Shown: piece by piece, positions 1 through 11,394 of the stretch
Layout of the letters: each line of letters starts with the position of its first letter
How positions within the stretch are numbered: position 1 is the first letter of the stretch
Assembly: GCA_948146395.1 (NCBI GenBank)
Contig: OX411559.1
Location: 3,210,501-3,274,500 of the forward strand
Direction: 5' to 3'
DNA: 64,000 nt
Origin: Fragum whitleyi
Lineage: Eukaryota; Mollusca; Bivalvia; Cardiida; Cardiidae
Notes under the pieces: generated by a model
Told to the model about the DNA's origin: nothing
What the model saw: the letters and a program-made list of their open reading frames with translations, nothing else
Database searches by the model: none
Position numbers and translations under genes: made by a program

Positions 1-221
1 AGACAAATGACGTTTCTCACAAAGACTTTTGGCAAATGAAGGATGAAAGCCGTGAACTCACGATCCAAATATTGACAGCTTAACGTGTTATCGACAAAGC
101 TAACCGGGCTCGGCACTGTCGAGATCATTCTGTTCGTGATTAAGTCAGTATTTTAAGATTAGATTGTATATAGGGAGCAATTTGAACTTGCTTCGAGACG
201 TTTTTTCAAACTAGACGGAAT
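1..221. other. No recognisable feature before the first array
   Basis: I see no gene, RNA or repeat that I can name here. The last 20-40 bases resemble the inter-unit spacer of the tandem array that follows, so the array may begin slightly earlier in a degraded form. Confidence 0.4.
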
Positions 222-680
222 AGTGTAGACTAAGATCACAATGTAAACCAAATGCAGGATGATCTTGATCAACACAATTCGGTCGGATTCTTTTAATCTA
301 TATTGATGGAAAAGTGTAGACTAAGATTACACTGTATGTCAAACGCAAGATAATCTTGATCGACACATTTCGATCGCATTTTATTGGATTTTCGCATCTA
401 ATCTGACGGAATAGTGTAGACTAAAATCACACTGTTTGTCAAATGCAGGATGATCTTGATCAGCACAATTCGGTCGGATTCTTTTAATCTATTCTGATGG
501 AAAAGTGTAGACTAAGATAACACTGTATGTCAAACGCAAGATAATCTTGATCGACAAATTTCGAGCACATTTTATTGGAATTTTGCATCTAATCTGGCCG
601 AAAAGTGTATATCAAAATCACAATGTATGACTCATGCAGGATGATCTTGATCGACACATTTCGGTTATCATATAGGATTT
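222..680. repeat. Dimeric tandem array, 191-bp higher-order unit (91 + 100 bp)
   Basis: The block AGTGTAGACTAAGAT recurs at 222, 313, 413, 504 and, weakened, 604, so the spacing alternates 91, 100, 91, 100. Each half also carries a conserved GATCTTGATC core and a TTCGGTCGGAT or TTTCGATCGCAT segment. The two half-units differ consistently, so the real repeating unit is a 191-bp dimer present about 2.4 times. It does not code. I do not recognise the family. Confidence 0.85.
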
Positions 681-1380
681 AAAATACATGTTTCTCGGCC
701 CCTCCAGATAGTTTTCTAATGGGATTATGAAATATGATTGCAAGGAAAAGAAATAAGACGAAATACAGATTTTTTTTTAATTTATTTGCCTCTATAATAC
801 AGTATGCCAAGGATTAAGGCGGTCTCCCTTAACATCCTCTACCAAAAAAGGTATTTCTAAAAGAATGGGCATGCACACGTCTTTCAGTTGTCTACAGTCG
901 GCCGGCACGCTTATCGTCGTATCCATTACATCGCTCCGTGGCTTTTATGGGGGTCATTTATCACCGTAACGACATTCCATCGCTTCTTAGCCAGACTTCA
1001 AACTGGGTAAAGTCATAAATGCGTTCCATCAAATTTAACCAGATTAACAGTTTAACGCCCACCGTCCTAAGTGGTCACGAAATCACCCATTATTATTTCT
1101 ATAATCGATTAAGATTAGCATACAAAATAAAAAAATACGAAACATAAAGCTCATATATACAAAATAGGGGCGGGGAATAAAAACGCATTAAAAACACGTG
1201 CAACCGTGGAATGAGATCCGATCCACAAAACCATGATCAGGTTCCTACCTATATACAAGACTCAACCACTCCATCCACTCGATCACACTAGTCTATCATT
1301 TAGTCACAGATGTTTTGCATTCCCACACAGCTGGATAACACTCAGACACAGCTGGATACATTTTGAATCCATAGTGACCC
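681..1380. other. AT-rich spacer, nothing recognised
   Basis: No gene, RNA gene or repeat structure recognised. It contains a short T-run near 770 and ends just before the LINE remnant. Part could be decayed upstream LINE sequence, but no reverse transcriptase motifs upstream of the catalytic FVDD are readable. Confidence 0.4.
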
Positions 1381-2447
1381 ATGTGTAGTCTTGACAACAT
1401 TAAGTTGTCTCAGTTTGTTGATGATGGGGCAATATTGCATAGGAGCAAAGAAAATTGCTTTCTTATAAATCTCACTAAAACGCAAGTAGTTATTTTCCAT
1501 CTTAAATCTGATTTATCCCCACCAGAAAATAAGCTTGGATTTCTAAAACTGAAATTAGGTAAAAATGTGCTTCAATATAGCCAATCTGCGACTTTTTTAG
1601 GCTCACTTTTGATAAGTATTTGAAATGGCAAGAGCATATTGATATTCTTACCAAAAGAATAAATAAAGACACCAATCTCCTACGTTCAATCAAAGGACAT
1701 CGCTGGGGATCGGACAAAAATCGCTTTTTAATATCTACCAAAGTTTAATTTAATCAAAACTTAATTACGGCTCTATTGTTTACGATTCTGCAACACACAG
1801 TGAACTAGATAAACTTCTAAAAATTCAGAACAAAGCCCTTCGAGTAATTACAAATTGCCCCAAACATACACCCATTTATACATTGATTGATGAATGCAGC
1901 GAGCTACCGTTGCATTTAAATAGAGAAGTAAATATGCTAAAATACTGGGCACGATATTTTGGACATGGATCAAATCTGCAAATCAATGGAAAAATTGAAG
2001 AAGACCCTATAATCCTCTTCAATCCCAACATGTTAAATCAGTTAAAAACCCTATTCTCAAGAAATTCAGAACTTGACTTCAAAATATCATTTAAATGCAA
2101 ATGACCTTACAAAGCCGTTTTATTCAGAATCATCAGCAATGAAAAAAACAAACATTGACTTTGAACTAAAAAAACACATATCGAAAATGGAGAACCTTGG
2201 GCACCATTTGAACAAGACAAAGAAGAATTTATCTAGGTACAGAAACTATATGAAAATATATACTGATGGAAGCAAAGATCAAGAAAGGAGCTTAGCCGGA
2301 GCTGGTATAGTTATTTTCGACGAACAGAATTCTGTTTTATTTAATTATGGCTTAAAGATTGACTATAGTGTATCAATATATACATGTGAAATGAGCGCCA
2401 TAAACTACAAGAATGGCGACACCTCAAGGGTTTCGCGGAAAGAATGA
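1381..2447 (+). pseudogene. Decayed LINE ORF2 fragment: RT C-terminus plus RNase H
   Basis: A broken remnant of a non-LTR retrotransposon polymerase. The first frame carries QFVDDGAI at 1411-1434, the catalytic palm motif ([F/Y]xDD) of reverse transcriptase. An FLG-like motif follows near 1600. After a frameshift around 1610-1620, LKWQEHID and LYRS-like thumb residues continue, then YGSIVYDSA and KIQNKALRVIT in further shifted frames, all typical of the LINE region after the RT palm. From about 2258 the frame reads IYTDGSK, then AGAGIVIF and CEMSAI, the first two acidic positions of an RNase H fold. The rest of RNase H, the endonuclease and most of the RT are missing. At least three frame changes and one stop make it non-functional. 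It differs clearly from the LINE at 38-43 kb. Confidence 0.85.
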
Positions 2448-3229
2448 GTGAAAATGAAAATCGTAAATGTTTTCTTTAAAGACAATTCCAAGTTGATAGA
2501 TTGAGGTTGGGAGATATATCGACAGATGTGTTCTTTAAACAACATATTCCATTTTTAAAATTTCCTTTGTGAGTTTGACGGATTTTGTCTCGGTTGAAAG
2601 TTTACAGGAGTTGCCTGTGGACAACATAGCTCCCCACCACTGCTGCTTGTTACAGACAGCACTGGACTAATAATCAAAGTTCAAGTATTTAGTTAAGTTT
2701 AATTCCAGTAAAGTATCCGTCCATTCTGTTCAAGCTGTAATGGTATATATCTGAACAAACTTGAAATGAAAAAAATGCATTTAGGCTGATACTTTGCTTG
2801 AATTGTATCTAAACGTTTTGCAATTATCAATATGGTATTCAGATAACTATTATCCTGTTTTTACCAACGCCATGCCACCAAAAACATCCACCTTGGTACT
2901 TTTAGTGCTTTGATATAACACAGCTTTATTTGTTCTCTTCTAGAATCATATAATTATGTTTTCATATCAAAATCATGTGGGACCTCCAGACAATTTGTCC
3001 CTTTGTGCACCAGCAATTTATACAGTCTGGGGAAGGAATCGAACCTTCATACATGATTTTGTTTAATAAGAGGCATTAAGACCCTAATTTTGAAATAAGA
3101 CAACACACAATGAAAATTCCAAAAAGTAAAAGTGTCTATGACAGGGTATCCAAGGAGATTTATGAAACCAAAACCCTTATCAATCTATATGAGGATTTTG
3201 TAATTAAATCTTAATTAGGCTCCTATTCT
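2448..3229. other. Intervening sequence, nothing recognised
   Basis: No gene or well-defined repeat seen. The first ~100 bases could be the trailing end of the LINE remnant. Otherwise AT-rich and featureless. Confidence 0.4.
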
Positions 3230-3425
3230 CGTGACACTTCACGTATCTGACCCAATGTTGAAAGGTACCAAGTTTAAAGACAATCGGATTAAAACTGTGG
3301 ACTCTTAAGAGTGTTAACAAGCAAAAGTTAACAGACAGACAGCAAGACAGACAGATGTGGGAATAGAAAACTGGTATTGCTATAGCTCTTCTGACCTTAG
3401 GTCAGTAGAGCTTAAAACGTTGCAC
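3230..3425 (+). mobile_element. 3' end of a HINE/pearl-like element
   Basis: A short fragment with the right-end layout seen repeatedly here: a core-like stretch, a cluster of ACAGACAGACAG-type microsatellite (about 3331-3355), and a terminal hairpin at about 3385-3416 with arms AGCTCTTCTGACC and GGTCAGTAGAGCT around a 3-base loop. By analogy with the complete copies at 7.5 and 60 kb this is the tail of a plus-oriented element. Family assignment is inferred from structure only. Confidence 0.55.
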
Positions 3426-3879
3426 CAGGAATCATTGTCTAAATCATTCAAAGAATTACAATACAGAATACCTTGCATGTTTTACAAGTAGCTTATTAGT
3501 TGTCTGGACACTTGTTATTTTCAAATTTCTGCATCAAAATAATGGAGGTGCATTTGTCTGTATATTCAAACCTAAAAGTATGTATGAAGTAAATGCCAAT
3601 GCTTATACATTGTATTTGGAAGTTAAATGTTGAATAAATTTTGTCACTCCTTGATATAATCTTTGTCTAATGAATGCTTTCACATATTCTTAGGTATCTT
3701 TAAATGTGGCTTGAATGGTTTGACTATATCGATAACAAGAAGTTAAGTTTAGATTTTTTTTTTCAAAACTAGATACATTTAAATATTCAGTACTTCACAA
3801 TTACAGTGCTTACAGCACTTTGATTACACTTATGGTTTGTGAGTAGAAGATTTTCAAATATTTTTGTGCTTTATTTGAT
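3426..3879. other. AT-rich spacer
   Basis: No gene recognised. The segment around 3780-3840 (CAGTGCTTACAGCACTTTGATTA) also appears near 50468-50492, and text around 3540-3750 resembles 50165-50390, so this is probably an old dispersed repeat shared by the two sites. Confidence 0.4.
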
Positions 3880-4256
3880 TTGAAATCCGGGATCCTACAA
3901 CATAGGGTAGATTTTTAAGATAAAGTAATAATTTCAAGATTTTTGGTAGACAAGCATTGGACAATGCTGTATACCAAATATGAAAGCTCTAGCCCTACGG
4001 TTTGAAAGGAGACGATTTTTTAAGTTTTTTCGACTCTGGTTACTATGGCAACCAGAATTCTTCATGGATTCAAATTCTGTGAAGTATTTTGAAAGTCCTT
4101 GTAATAAGGATCATTTCTGTGAAGTTTGCTTGAAATCTGATGGATAGTTTTTGAGAAGATTTTTTTTAAAATTGAAGAAGGACAGACCAAGGGACAGGTG
4201 GATGATGATTGATCACAATAGCTCACCTTGAGCACTTCTTCTCTGGTGAGCTGAAA
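3880..4256 (+). mobile_element. HINE/pearl-like element, 3' portion (AGCTCACC hairpin type)
   Basis: The right end carries AGCTCACCTTGAGC (about 4222-4235) and GGTGAGCT (about 4246-4253), a hairpin also found inverted at 18893, 21517 and 47966. Just upstream are a short GGACAGACC microsatellite remnant and TTGATCACAATAGCTCACC, which mirrors the left edge of the 48-kb element. The segment CTGGTTACTATGGCAACCAG near 4034-4053 is a near-palindrome also present in the 48-kb element at about 48192-48206. The left boundary is not defined. Confidence 0.6.
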
Positions 4257-4626
4257 GATAACTTTTTTTATCTTTCAGAACATCCACCTAAACAATGAAA
4301 TATGATCCTGATCAGACTGCATACCATGTACTCAATTATGGCCAGGCTCTTTGCTTTATATACCGGTATACACATATTTCCAACTGTAACTAAAACCATG
4401 CCTTACAAGAAACAAAAGATTTAAACACTCTTTTTCTAATATTTGAAAAGCTATTTTGTCAGCTAATTTTTCAATTCAAATCTTCATGAAGGTAATTTCA
4501 GCTTACTCCCATTTCGCATGTTTACAAACTATTTAGTTCCATAAAAGATATCTTTTTGTTTTGTCTATTGATGTCATTAACTTATTAGAAATAGAAATAT
4601 ATCTTTCTTATTTCATAGTTGTATGA

Positions 4627-4735
4627 AACTAGAACTGTGGCAAAGTGGACTGATATCCCCCACTGGGGCTTTTTCCTACTAGGGCTATTTCCTAGTATAA
4701 GTGCTTTCAGCACATGATCTATTTGCAACATGATT
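4627..4735 (+). mobile_element. 5' end fragment of a second HINE-like family
   Basis: Begins AACTAGAACTGTGGCAAAGT and continues to TTTGCAACATGATTAG. The same head occurs at about 7603 (AACTAGAACTGTCGCAGAGT), and its later part recurs at 63918-63970, near the window end. It appears interrupted at 4736 by the element listed next, so one tandem-core element has landed inside another. Confidence 0.55.
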
Positions 4736-5240
4736 AGAACAAAAGTGCCATAGTCACCACTTTGCTTTTGTTTCGCAAAATAATATTAGAGATTTTATAA
4801 ATATACACTTGAAGACCAAGAGACTAAGTGTCAAGGCGCATAACTCTCGCAAAAATCAATGAACCATAAAATCTTTAATCCATGTACATTTACAAATTAT
4901 GGTGATGACATTGACCACATTTCATTTAAATTAAGACAAAAAGTAAGGAGGAGTTGCGTTCACAAGGCTGCAATTTCAATAAGTTCCCCGGTTACTAAGT
5001 TTTAAGGGGTTATAATTCAGGGAAATTAATGAACCATAAAATCTTTGATCCATGTACATTTATAAATTTTGGTGATGACATTGACCACATTTCATTTAAA
5101 TCAAGACAAAAAGTTAGGCGGAGCCCAAGATACTAAGTTTTAAGGGGGCATTATTCAGGGAATAATCAAAGATCCATAAAATCCTTACTTCATGCACATC
5201 TACCAATTTAGTTTAAACATCCACTAAGTTTAAGGAGGGC
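4736..5240 (+). mobile_element. Pearl/HINE-like element, 5' half with diverged ~170-bp units
   Basis: Starts AACAAAAGTGCCATAGTCAC, matching the head of the copies at 60049 and (inverted) 62882. Core units follow: GAACCATAAAATCTTT at 4861 and 5031 (spacing 170) and a degraded unit at 5171. Each contains GACATTGACCACATTTC, AGTAAGGAGGAGTTG and ACTAAGTTTTAAGG. The right end with microsatellite and hairpin is missing, so the copy is 3'-truncated. Non-coding. Confidence 0.75.
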
Positions 5241-7489
5241 CGTTACAGTTTCGGGGGATTTCCAGATATCCGCGAAACAGATGTATGTTTTAGAGCATTC
5301 ATATGCACAGATATATTGAAAAAATCAACATAGCTTTCCACGCATATTTTGAAAATATTTACATTTTTCTTAAGGTGGCCATGTTTTCGAAAATATCAAA
5401 GAAAACTGTTAATTACACCGACCAATCACAATGCTGGTGTATTAAATCAACATATATCTATAGCCATAGATATGGAAATCATAAAAATATAATAAACTTT
5501 CTAGTAAGGGCATAAATAAGTAACAAGTGGACATTTTGCTTTAAATGCTCCTCAAAGATAAAAAGTGAATATTTTTTTGGAAGGCAAAAAAAGCAAACAC
5601 TTATATTAAATAAACTCGAAATATGTCAATAGAAAATTAGCCCAACTATCGTACAACTGAAATTAATAAAGAAAAGTATATGTATCCAGGCACTTTTAGT
5701 CAATTTCATAAGTTTGAAATACAGTACCCCCATTTATTTACTACTCTAATTTGATTTTGTCCAGGCATTGTTACGTCCCCTGATTTCCCAATCAACAATA
5801 AAACCCATTTGTAATTTTGATACACATGGTAACGCCTATGGCAGTTGTAGGATTTCTGTAACGGGGTTTAAACTACAATTAAGGGGGGGGGGGGTAGTCA
5901 TTTACCAAAGTTTTGCCGAATTACCCAGTGAAAGACTGAACACCACATTCCCTCTGGATCCGCCACATGCACAGCCATTATCCTGATCAAAACACGAGGT
6001 TTTCCTCCATGAACTTATTTTCTATATGAGGCAATTTCATATAGAAATAATTTGTCATTTCAGTTGCCACGGAAGATAAGATAGTCAATTACTCGATTGA
6101 AACAAAAAAGAAAGAAAACATGAATTTCGATCGATTTTAAAGATTTCAGAATTCTGTGATTATGTTGATAATTTTAATTTATTAATTTTCAATGGTTTGG
6201 AAACAATTTCCTAAATTTTACTTTTATCCCTCTTGATTCTGTGGATTACAGAAGAGTTCAACAGTCTCAGGGCCAAATTAAGGAAAAAGTACAATCGCCG
6301 GTATTTATACCCGATCTCGGGCCTTCTTGGTCAAGGAGCAGACGCAGTGACTCTCGAATACATACGCTCTTCGAATTATACGAAAGCTTTTTGAAATCAT
6401 TGCTTATTGAAATATTCAATGTTGGCAAAGCTATTGATGGAATATTGATAATTATTATCAAATTATCGTTTTCACTCTTACAAACACACATAAACAGAAC
6501 CAAATAAAGATGGAAATTTAGAGAGAAGAAATGAATTTTTTAAATTTGAAATTGTCCTTTTTCTACGTTGTCTCCTTTTCCGATTTTACACCGTGTAACA
6601 TACGTAATGAATGGGATCTTTATAGGCAAAAGTCATATCATTTTGAAGATTTATAAAAAGAATAGTGAAAAACGAACAGACAGTTAATTGTGCAGAAAAG
6701 TAAAATGAAAAGGAGAGAAATCGCATCCAAGTGGCAAAATCTTATTATTTTGGGATATGATTCGTCATCCCGTATCAGTTTTTACCAAAGTCGTAAATAA
6801 AAAAGCATATTTTATCTCCTTTTCAAGCAATGTTCAAATAACTGAAAGATGACTACCTTTTATTAGCATCCATTATATGATAGTTTTATACTTACAACGA
6901 TATGACCCGAACTCAAACATTCCATTTCGGTGATGAAGAGAACCTGACAGCCCTGCGTTCAGGACAACAAAGCGAAGTAAACGTTTAGCTCATGCACATG
7001 CGAGCAATGCAGGTTATAAATAGCAAAAGTTTGCTCCGTTTTGTCATCCTGAATGCATGGCTTGTGATAGGTCTATCAACGTCGCCCGTACTTCGTAGGA
7101 ATAACGAAGCACAAGTGTCAAAGACTTATTAGCTATACTTTACACGGCAATGCAGACTACCATTTTTCGGATGATCGTTTGTGATTCGTTATTCTGAACG
7201 CATGACCGGATTTCATTTTGTCCCTCGTAATAATAGCCAAACCCTGCATTTCAGGATGCAAAAACATTTGCAAACGTTTAGAAAGTGAACCTTTCTTAGC
7301 AGTCGTGTTTCTGAAATGTTTCGAGAACGTTTTTATTTTGAATTCAGGACAATCCTGCGTGTAGGTTGACAAAATTACGATTGTTTGAAAAAAAAGCATT
7401 CCACTGTGCACGCGCAACTTCATATAAAGTTGATTTTAACAAGGTCCCCTCAAAATTTTTCTTCTATGCGAGTTGTCTCCCCAAAACTG
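5241..7489. other. Long AT-rich stretch without a supported gene
   Basis: No gene recognised. It contains a G-run at 5883-5893 and, at 6940-7360, several loosely repeated CCTG(A/C)..TTCAGGA segments (for example near 6952, 7047, 7190, 7246 and 7343) that suggest an old, scrambled repeat. Open frames of 65-90 codons overlap on both strands and show no domain. Confidence 0.4.
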
Positions 7490-8510
7490 TAACGTCCCAC
7501 CTTAATTTAGATCCAGTCAGAAACTTAGGAGGAGTTGCATTCACAAGGCTGCAATTTCAATAAGCCCCAGAGACTAAGTTTTAAGAGGGCATAACTGAGA
7601 CAACTAGAACTGTCGCAGAGTGGACTTATACCCCCACAAGCACTTTGTCCAAAGGCAAGTACTATTAGTGCAGGATATGTTTGTAACAAATATTGAGATC
7701 ATATGCGGCATTTGCATGAAGATTCATGATTCTAGGTCTCCTATTTCTTGAGCTAGAGTCCGGAAATGAAGATTGAAAAAAATTGACTGTGACATTGACC
7801 TTTGACCTATGTGACCCTAAAACAATAGTGCACTTCCTTGAGTCATAAGCATCATTTGCATAAAGTTTCATGATTCTAGGTTGCTTGGTTTTTGAGTTTG
7901 AGTCTGGAAACGAAAATTAAACAAATATTGACTGTGACATTGACCTTTGACCTATGTGACCCCCAAAAAATAGGGCACTTTCTTGGGACATAAGCAACAT
8001 CGGCATATATAGTTTCATGATTGTAGGTCACTTAGTTCTCGAGTCCGGAAACGAAAATTGAACAAAGGCTGACTGTGACCTTGACCTTTGACCTATGTGA
8101 CCCCAAAACTATAGGGCACTTCCTTGGGTCATAAGCAACATTTGTATTAAGTTTCATGATTGTAGGTCACTTGGTTCTTGTTTTAGAATCCAGAAAAGAA
8201 AAGGTCTACAGATGGACAGACAGTCAGACATGGTGAAACCAATATACTTCCCCCCCCCCCCCTTTACTTTGTAGGTGGGGAGTATGAAAATCAATGAGCC
8301 ATAAAATCCTTACTTTCATGCATACTTCTAATAAAGGTGATCACATTGACCAAATTTCAAAAAGATCCAACCAGAAACTTGGGAGGAGCTGTGCTCACAA
8401 GAAATGTAGACATACCTTTGTACAGACGGACAGACAGATGGATGGACGGACAGACAGAGAAGATGACGCCAATATACGACCCCCTCTGGCAGCGTATGAA
8501 AATTGAGTAA
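7490..8510 (+). mobile_element. Pearl/HINE-like element split by a nested element
   Basis: Outer element. The left piece (7490-7602) has the pearl core text AGAAACTTAGGAGGAGTTGC and ACTAAGTTTTAAGAGGGCAT. The right piece (8288-8510) resumes with AATCAATGAGCCATAAAATC, AAACTTGGGAGGAGCTG, a GACGGACAGACAGATGGATG microsatellite and the right end GACGCCAATATACGAC followed by CTGGCAGCGTATG. The intervening 7603-8287 belongs to a different family. The right end matches that of 60-61.4 kb. The 5' head is lost or degraded. Confidence 0.75.
7603..8287 (+). mobile_element. Nested HINE-like element with 141-145-bp core units
   Basis: Inserted in the element above. The head is AACTAGAACTGTCGCAGAGT. Three core units are marked by TGACCTTTGACCTATGTGAC at 7796, 7941 and 8082 (spacing 145 and 141), each followed by CTTCCTTGGGTCATAAGCAA-like text and TTTCATGATTGTAGGTCACT. 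After the core come GACAGACAGTCAGAC and the end TATACTTCCCCC...GTAGGTGGGGAGTAT. The latter forms a subterminal inverted repeat with TATACCCCCAC near the left end. The core differs from that of the host element, so this is a separate family with the same architecture. Confidence 0.75.
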
Positions 8511-8614
8511 AATTACAAGTTCAAGGGAGATTATTTGGCAACCACTACGTGCAATATTGTAGGTAATAATTACAAATTCAAGGGGAGAGAATTGAGCAAA
8601 AAATCATAGTAGTC

Positions 8615-8762
8615 AGGGAAAAAGACTAGCAGGGGCCCAGTCGCCCATGGCTATTTTGGGCTGGGCCCCAAGATTTTTAGGGAATATTCCTATACCTCTT
8701 ATGCTAAATATTGAAATTTTGAAGCCTTAGCCCCTAAATGAAAATTGTTAGTCATTTTCCCT
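8615..8762. mobile_element. Small TIR element (148 bp, MITE-like)
   Basis: The ends AGGGAAAAAGACTAGCA (8615-8631) and TGTTAGTCATTTTCCCT (8746-8762) are inverted repeats with two mismatches. AGTAG lies close to each end (8610-8614 region and 8763-8767), possibly a degenerate target duplication. It contains a GGGGCCCAG...CTGGGCCCC palindrome near the left end. No coding capacity. The superfamily is not certain. Confidence 0.5.
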
Positions 8763-8774
8763 AGTAGGGACTGT

Positions 8775-9080
8775 AAAATTGCAGGTGCACAACTTCAAAT
8801 GCAGATATACATCATGTATTAATTTCAAGTGAGTACATGAAATAGTGTAGGAGAAATGCTCAGGACAACAATAATTTAGTAATATTTGCAAATTCAAGGG
8901 AAGATAATTCAGAAATTATTGAGAGTCAGTAAGGGCTCCAAAATTGCAGGTGCAAAACTTTATAAGCAGATACACTTTATGTATAAATTTCAAGTCAATA
9001 CATGCAATGGTGCGGTAGATATGCTCAGGACAACAACATTTTCTGCTTATGAAGTTTTGCACCTGCAAATGAGAAAATGT
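8775..9080. repeat. Two tandem 165-bp units followed by an inverted copy
   Basis: AAAATTGCAGGTGCA occurs at 8775 and 8940 (165-bp spacing), each followed by AGCAGATA-like text and ATGCTCAGGACAACAA. A 24-base segment at 8946-8969 reappears as its reverse complement at 9043-9066 with one mismatch, making a ~120-bp hairpin-capable unit. Probably the remnant of another tandem-core element. Confidence 0.6.
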
Positions 9081-9796
9081 CTTATTTTGATATAACAGTG
9101 TCAGTAATAATTATAAAATGCTAACCTTTTTACACATACACCATTTTCTGCAGAAACAAATGCAGACTGATCAGCATTTCAACAGAAGACATTTCTTGTC
9201 AAGGATTTGATGTATTTGGTGCTGACAAAGAATCACCCTGGGTTAAAGACCCTAAGGCAGTTTCCTTGGTTCCATATTTGTCAACTATGTCTGAAATAAA
9301 ATAAAGACATCTCAATGGACTGTTCACTTTTAGCTCTATCAGTATTCCGTCTTCCATATAAAAGCATTATTGCTCAATTTGGTCTTATTGCCACTTTCAA
9401 CAGTATTTCAGTAACAGCATGTCTAATTGTGCCCCCAAATAGCTCTTAGCAGTACTTTTACAGTAAGTAATATGGGGAAAAGGTTGGTTTTTTCTGACGG
9501 GAATGGGGCTGAAATTCTGCCCTTAAAACAGCACAAGGAAAGGCATGTCCAGCTTCAACTCATAATTCAATAGATCTTTCTAACAGCGGTTCTGAAATAA
9601 GCAACCAGAGTTGTCCGAGTGGTCCATTATGCTGCACGGACAAGCAGATTTTTCTTGCTAAGTTGTCCGTGGACAATTGAGAAATCTCAAGAAAAAATAT
9701 ATAAAATTTTCTTAAAGTAGAAGTTAGCTGTTTTCTAAAGATAAACACCATAATTCTAATGTCAACAATAAAGTGAAACTATTTTATGGATGCTTC
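9081..9796. other. Spacer, nothing recognised
   Basis: No gene or clear repeat. It holds short inverted stretches around 9600-9690 (GTTGTCCG / CGGACAA), not long enough to define an element. Confidence 0.35.
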
Positions 9797-9951
9797 CAGG
9801 GTTTTCCATGACCCCTATTTCTTTGAATTTGGACCCCCCTATTTTTGAAATGACCCCCAAAATTGTCAAAGAACCATTCTTTTTCTAGTTTAAAGGGGGG
9901 TCATAATGTGGTCAAATGACCCCCTGTTTTGAACATAAAGGGAAAACCCTG
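9797..9951. mobile_element. hAT-like MITE, copy 1 (155 bp)
   Basis: Terminal repeats CAGGGTTTTCC and GGAAAACCCTG, flanked by GATGCTTC (9789-9796) and GATGTTTC (9952-9959), an 8-bp target duplication with one mismatch. CAGGG ends with 8-bp duplications are characteristic of hAT transposons. The interior is built of TGACCCCC and GGGGGTCA blocks that pair with each other, so the whole element can fold. Same length as the copy at 10266. Confidence 0.88.
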
Positions 9952-10265
9952 GATGTTTCTTTTAGTAATAGTTTTATATCAAAGTAACTTCAATGTCAGA
10001 AAAAATTAGACTATTCATTTGGAGAAAAAACATGTGTATTATAAAGAACAGACAAGGTTTTTGATACAGACACAAGCCAAATTGTGATAGTCAATCTGTG
10101 GACAAGTTAATTTTCAAATATTTCAGAACCCCTGACTTTTATTAAAACATTAACGCCAAATCGGCTCCCATTGTTGGCTTTAACTTTATAAATATTGATG
10201 TATCCTGGTTATTCCCTGATTTTCAATCACTTTCAGGAGTATTTGAGCATCGTATAACCGACATG

Positions 10266-10420
10266 CAGGGTTTTCCATGACCCCCTGTTTCTTTGAATTT
10301 GGACCCCCCTTTTTTTGAAATGACCCCCCAAAATTTTCAAAGAAACATTCTTATCTAGTTATAAGGGGGTCATAATGTGGCAAAATGACCCCCAGTTTTT
10401 AACATAGAGGGAAAACCCTG
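10266..10420. mobile_element. hAT-like MITE, copy 2 (155 bp)
   Basis: Ends CAGGGTTTTCC / GGAAAACCCTG, flanked by a perfect 8-bp target duplication CCGACATG (10258-10265 and 10421-10428). The interior is closely related to the copy at 9797 (TTTGAATTTGGACCCCCC shared). No coding capacity, so it must use a transposase encoded elsewhere. Confidence 0.92.
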
Positions 10421-10428
10421 CCGACATG

Positions 10429-11394
10429 TTTTCGGTATCACAAATTTAATTGGGTCAGCCTGTCCGAGCATTGAAGAGATGTCTTATCAATCCTTGTATA
10501 TGCTGTACCTTTTTATTTCTGTCTGATGTTATGGGTACTTGCAGCATGTAAGTTTCTTTCGTGTATTCCTGTTTTTCCTAATAATTATACTTAACTTAGA
10601 AATCGCTGTCCAGGTCTGACACTCCCTAGTTCTTGCTTTTTTTGTCAAAAGGTCGATCTAATCTTGCAGAATGTTTTCTATTTTTACTGGATTTTGAGTG
10701 GATTCGGTGACCTATGAAAGTTGCATTACCAGTACAAAGTTTGTTTATATCACATGATTGTCAAGGTCAATTTCACTATTATTTATAGAAACCACGTTTT
10801 AGGGGTTTTGACAGCTTCTTTTCACTAAATATTTGATTTTTCTAAGAAGGTTAGTTCCTTAATTTAGGGAAAGCTGTCAGAACCATTTCAGAGTCTTCTA
10901 AGCTGACCAATGACGTCGTGACCCGTTTTTTTGTTTGCTACCAATTTTTCTGGCCGTACAGCCAACTTTTTTGGTCATGACCAAGGTCGTGACCAATATT
11001 TTTGGTCGCATGCACTTCAATAGTATAATTATAGGCAGCGTTTCTTTGGTCACTAGCTCAGTCCGATCTCGAGGGTTAGGGAACTAACATTACGTCGCTA
11101 TTACGCTTCACTCTACCAAATTAAGGAATTTATTGGAAGAATTGTATTGAAAACATTGTAACTACAGTAAAGAAATAATAATTGTCGCGTAGACTGAAAT
11201 TTAAATGGTCGTTTTTGTCATTCTTTGAATTCCTTTACTGACTGAGCTCACTTTTGGCAGCGGCAACCCTCGAGCGACGCGTTGCAGTTGAATCTGCAAC
11301 TTTCAACAGATAGAGAGATAGTAAGAGGCTGGTGAGAGAGAGAACCGACACTGTCCCCTGACTCGTTACAATATATTCAGTAATATTGTCATCA
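10429..11394. other. Spacer with short inverted CTCGAGGGTT motifs
   Basis: No gene found. CTCGAGGGTT at about 11079 and AACCCTCGAG at about 11265 are inverted, with AGCTCAG/TGAGCT further out, so 11050-11280 may be a decayed inverted-repeat element. GACCAATTTTT/GGTCATGACCAAGGTCGTGACC repeats near 10915-11005 are locally palindromic. Confidence 0.35.
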
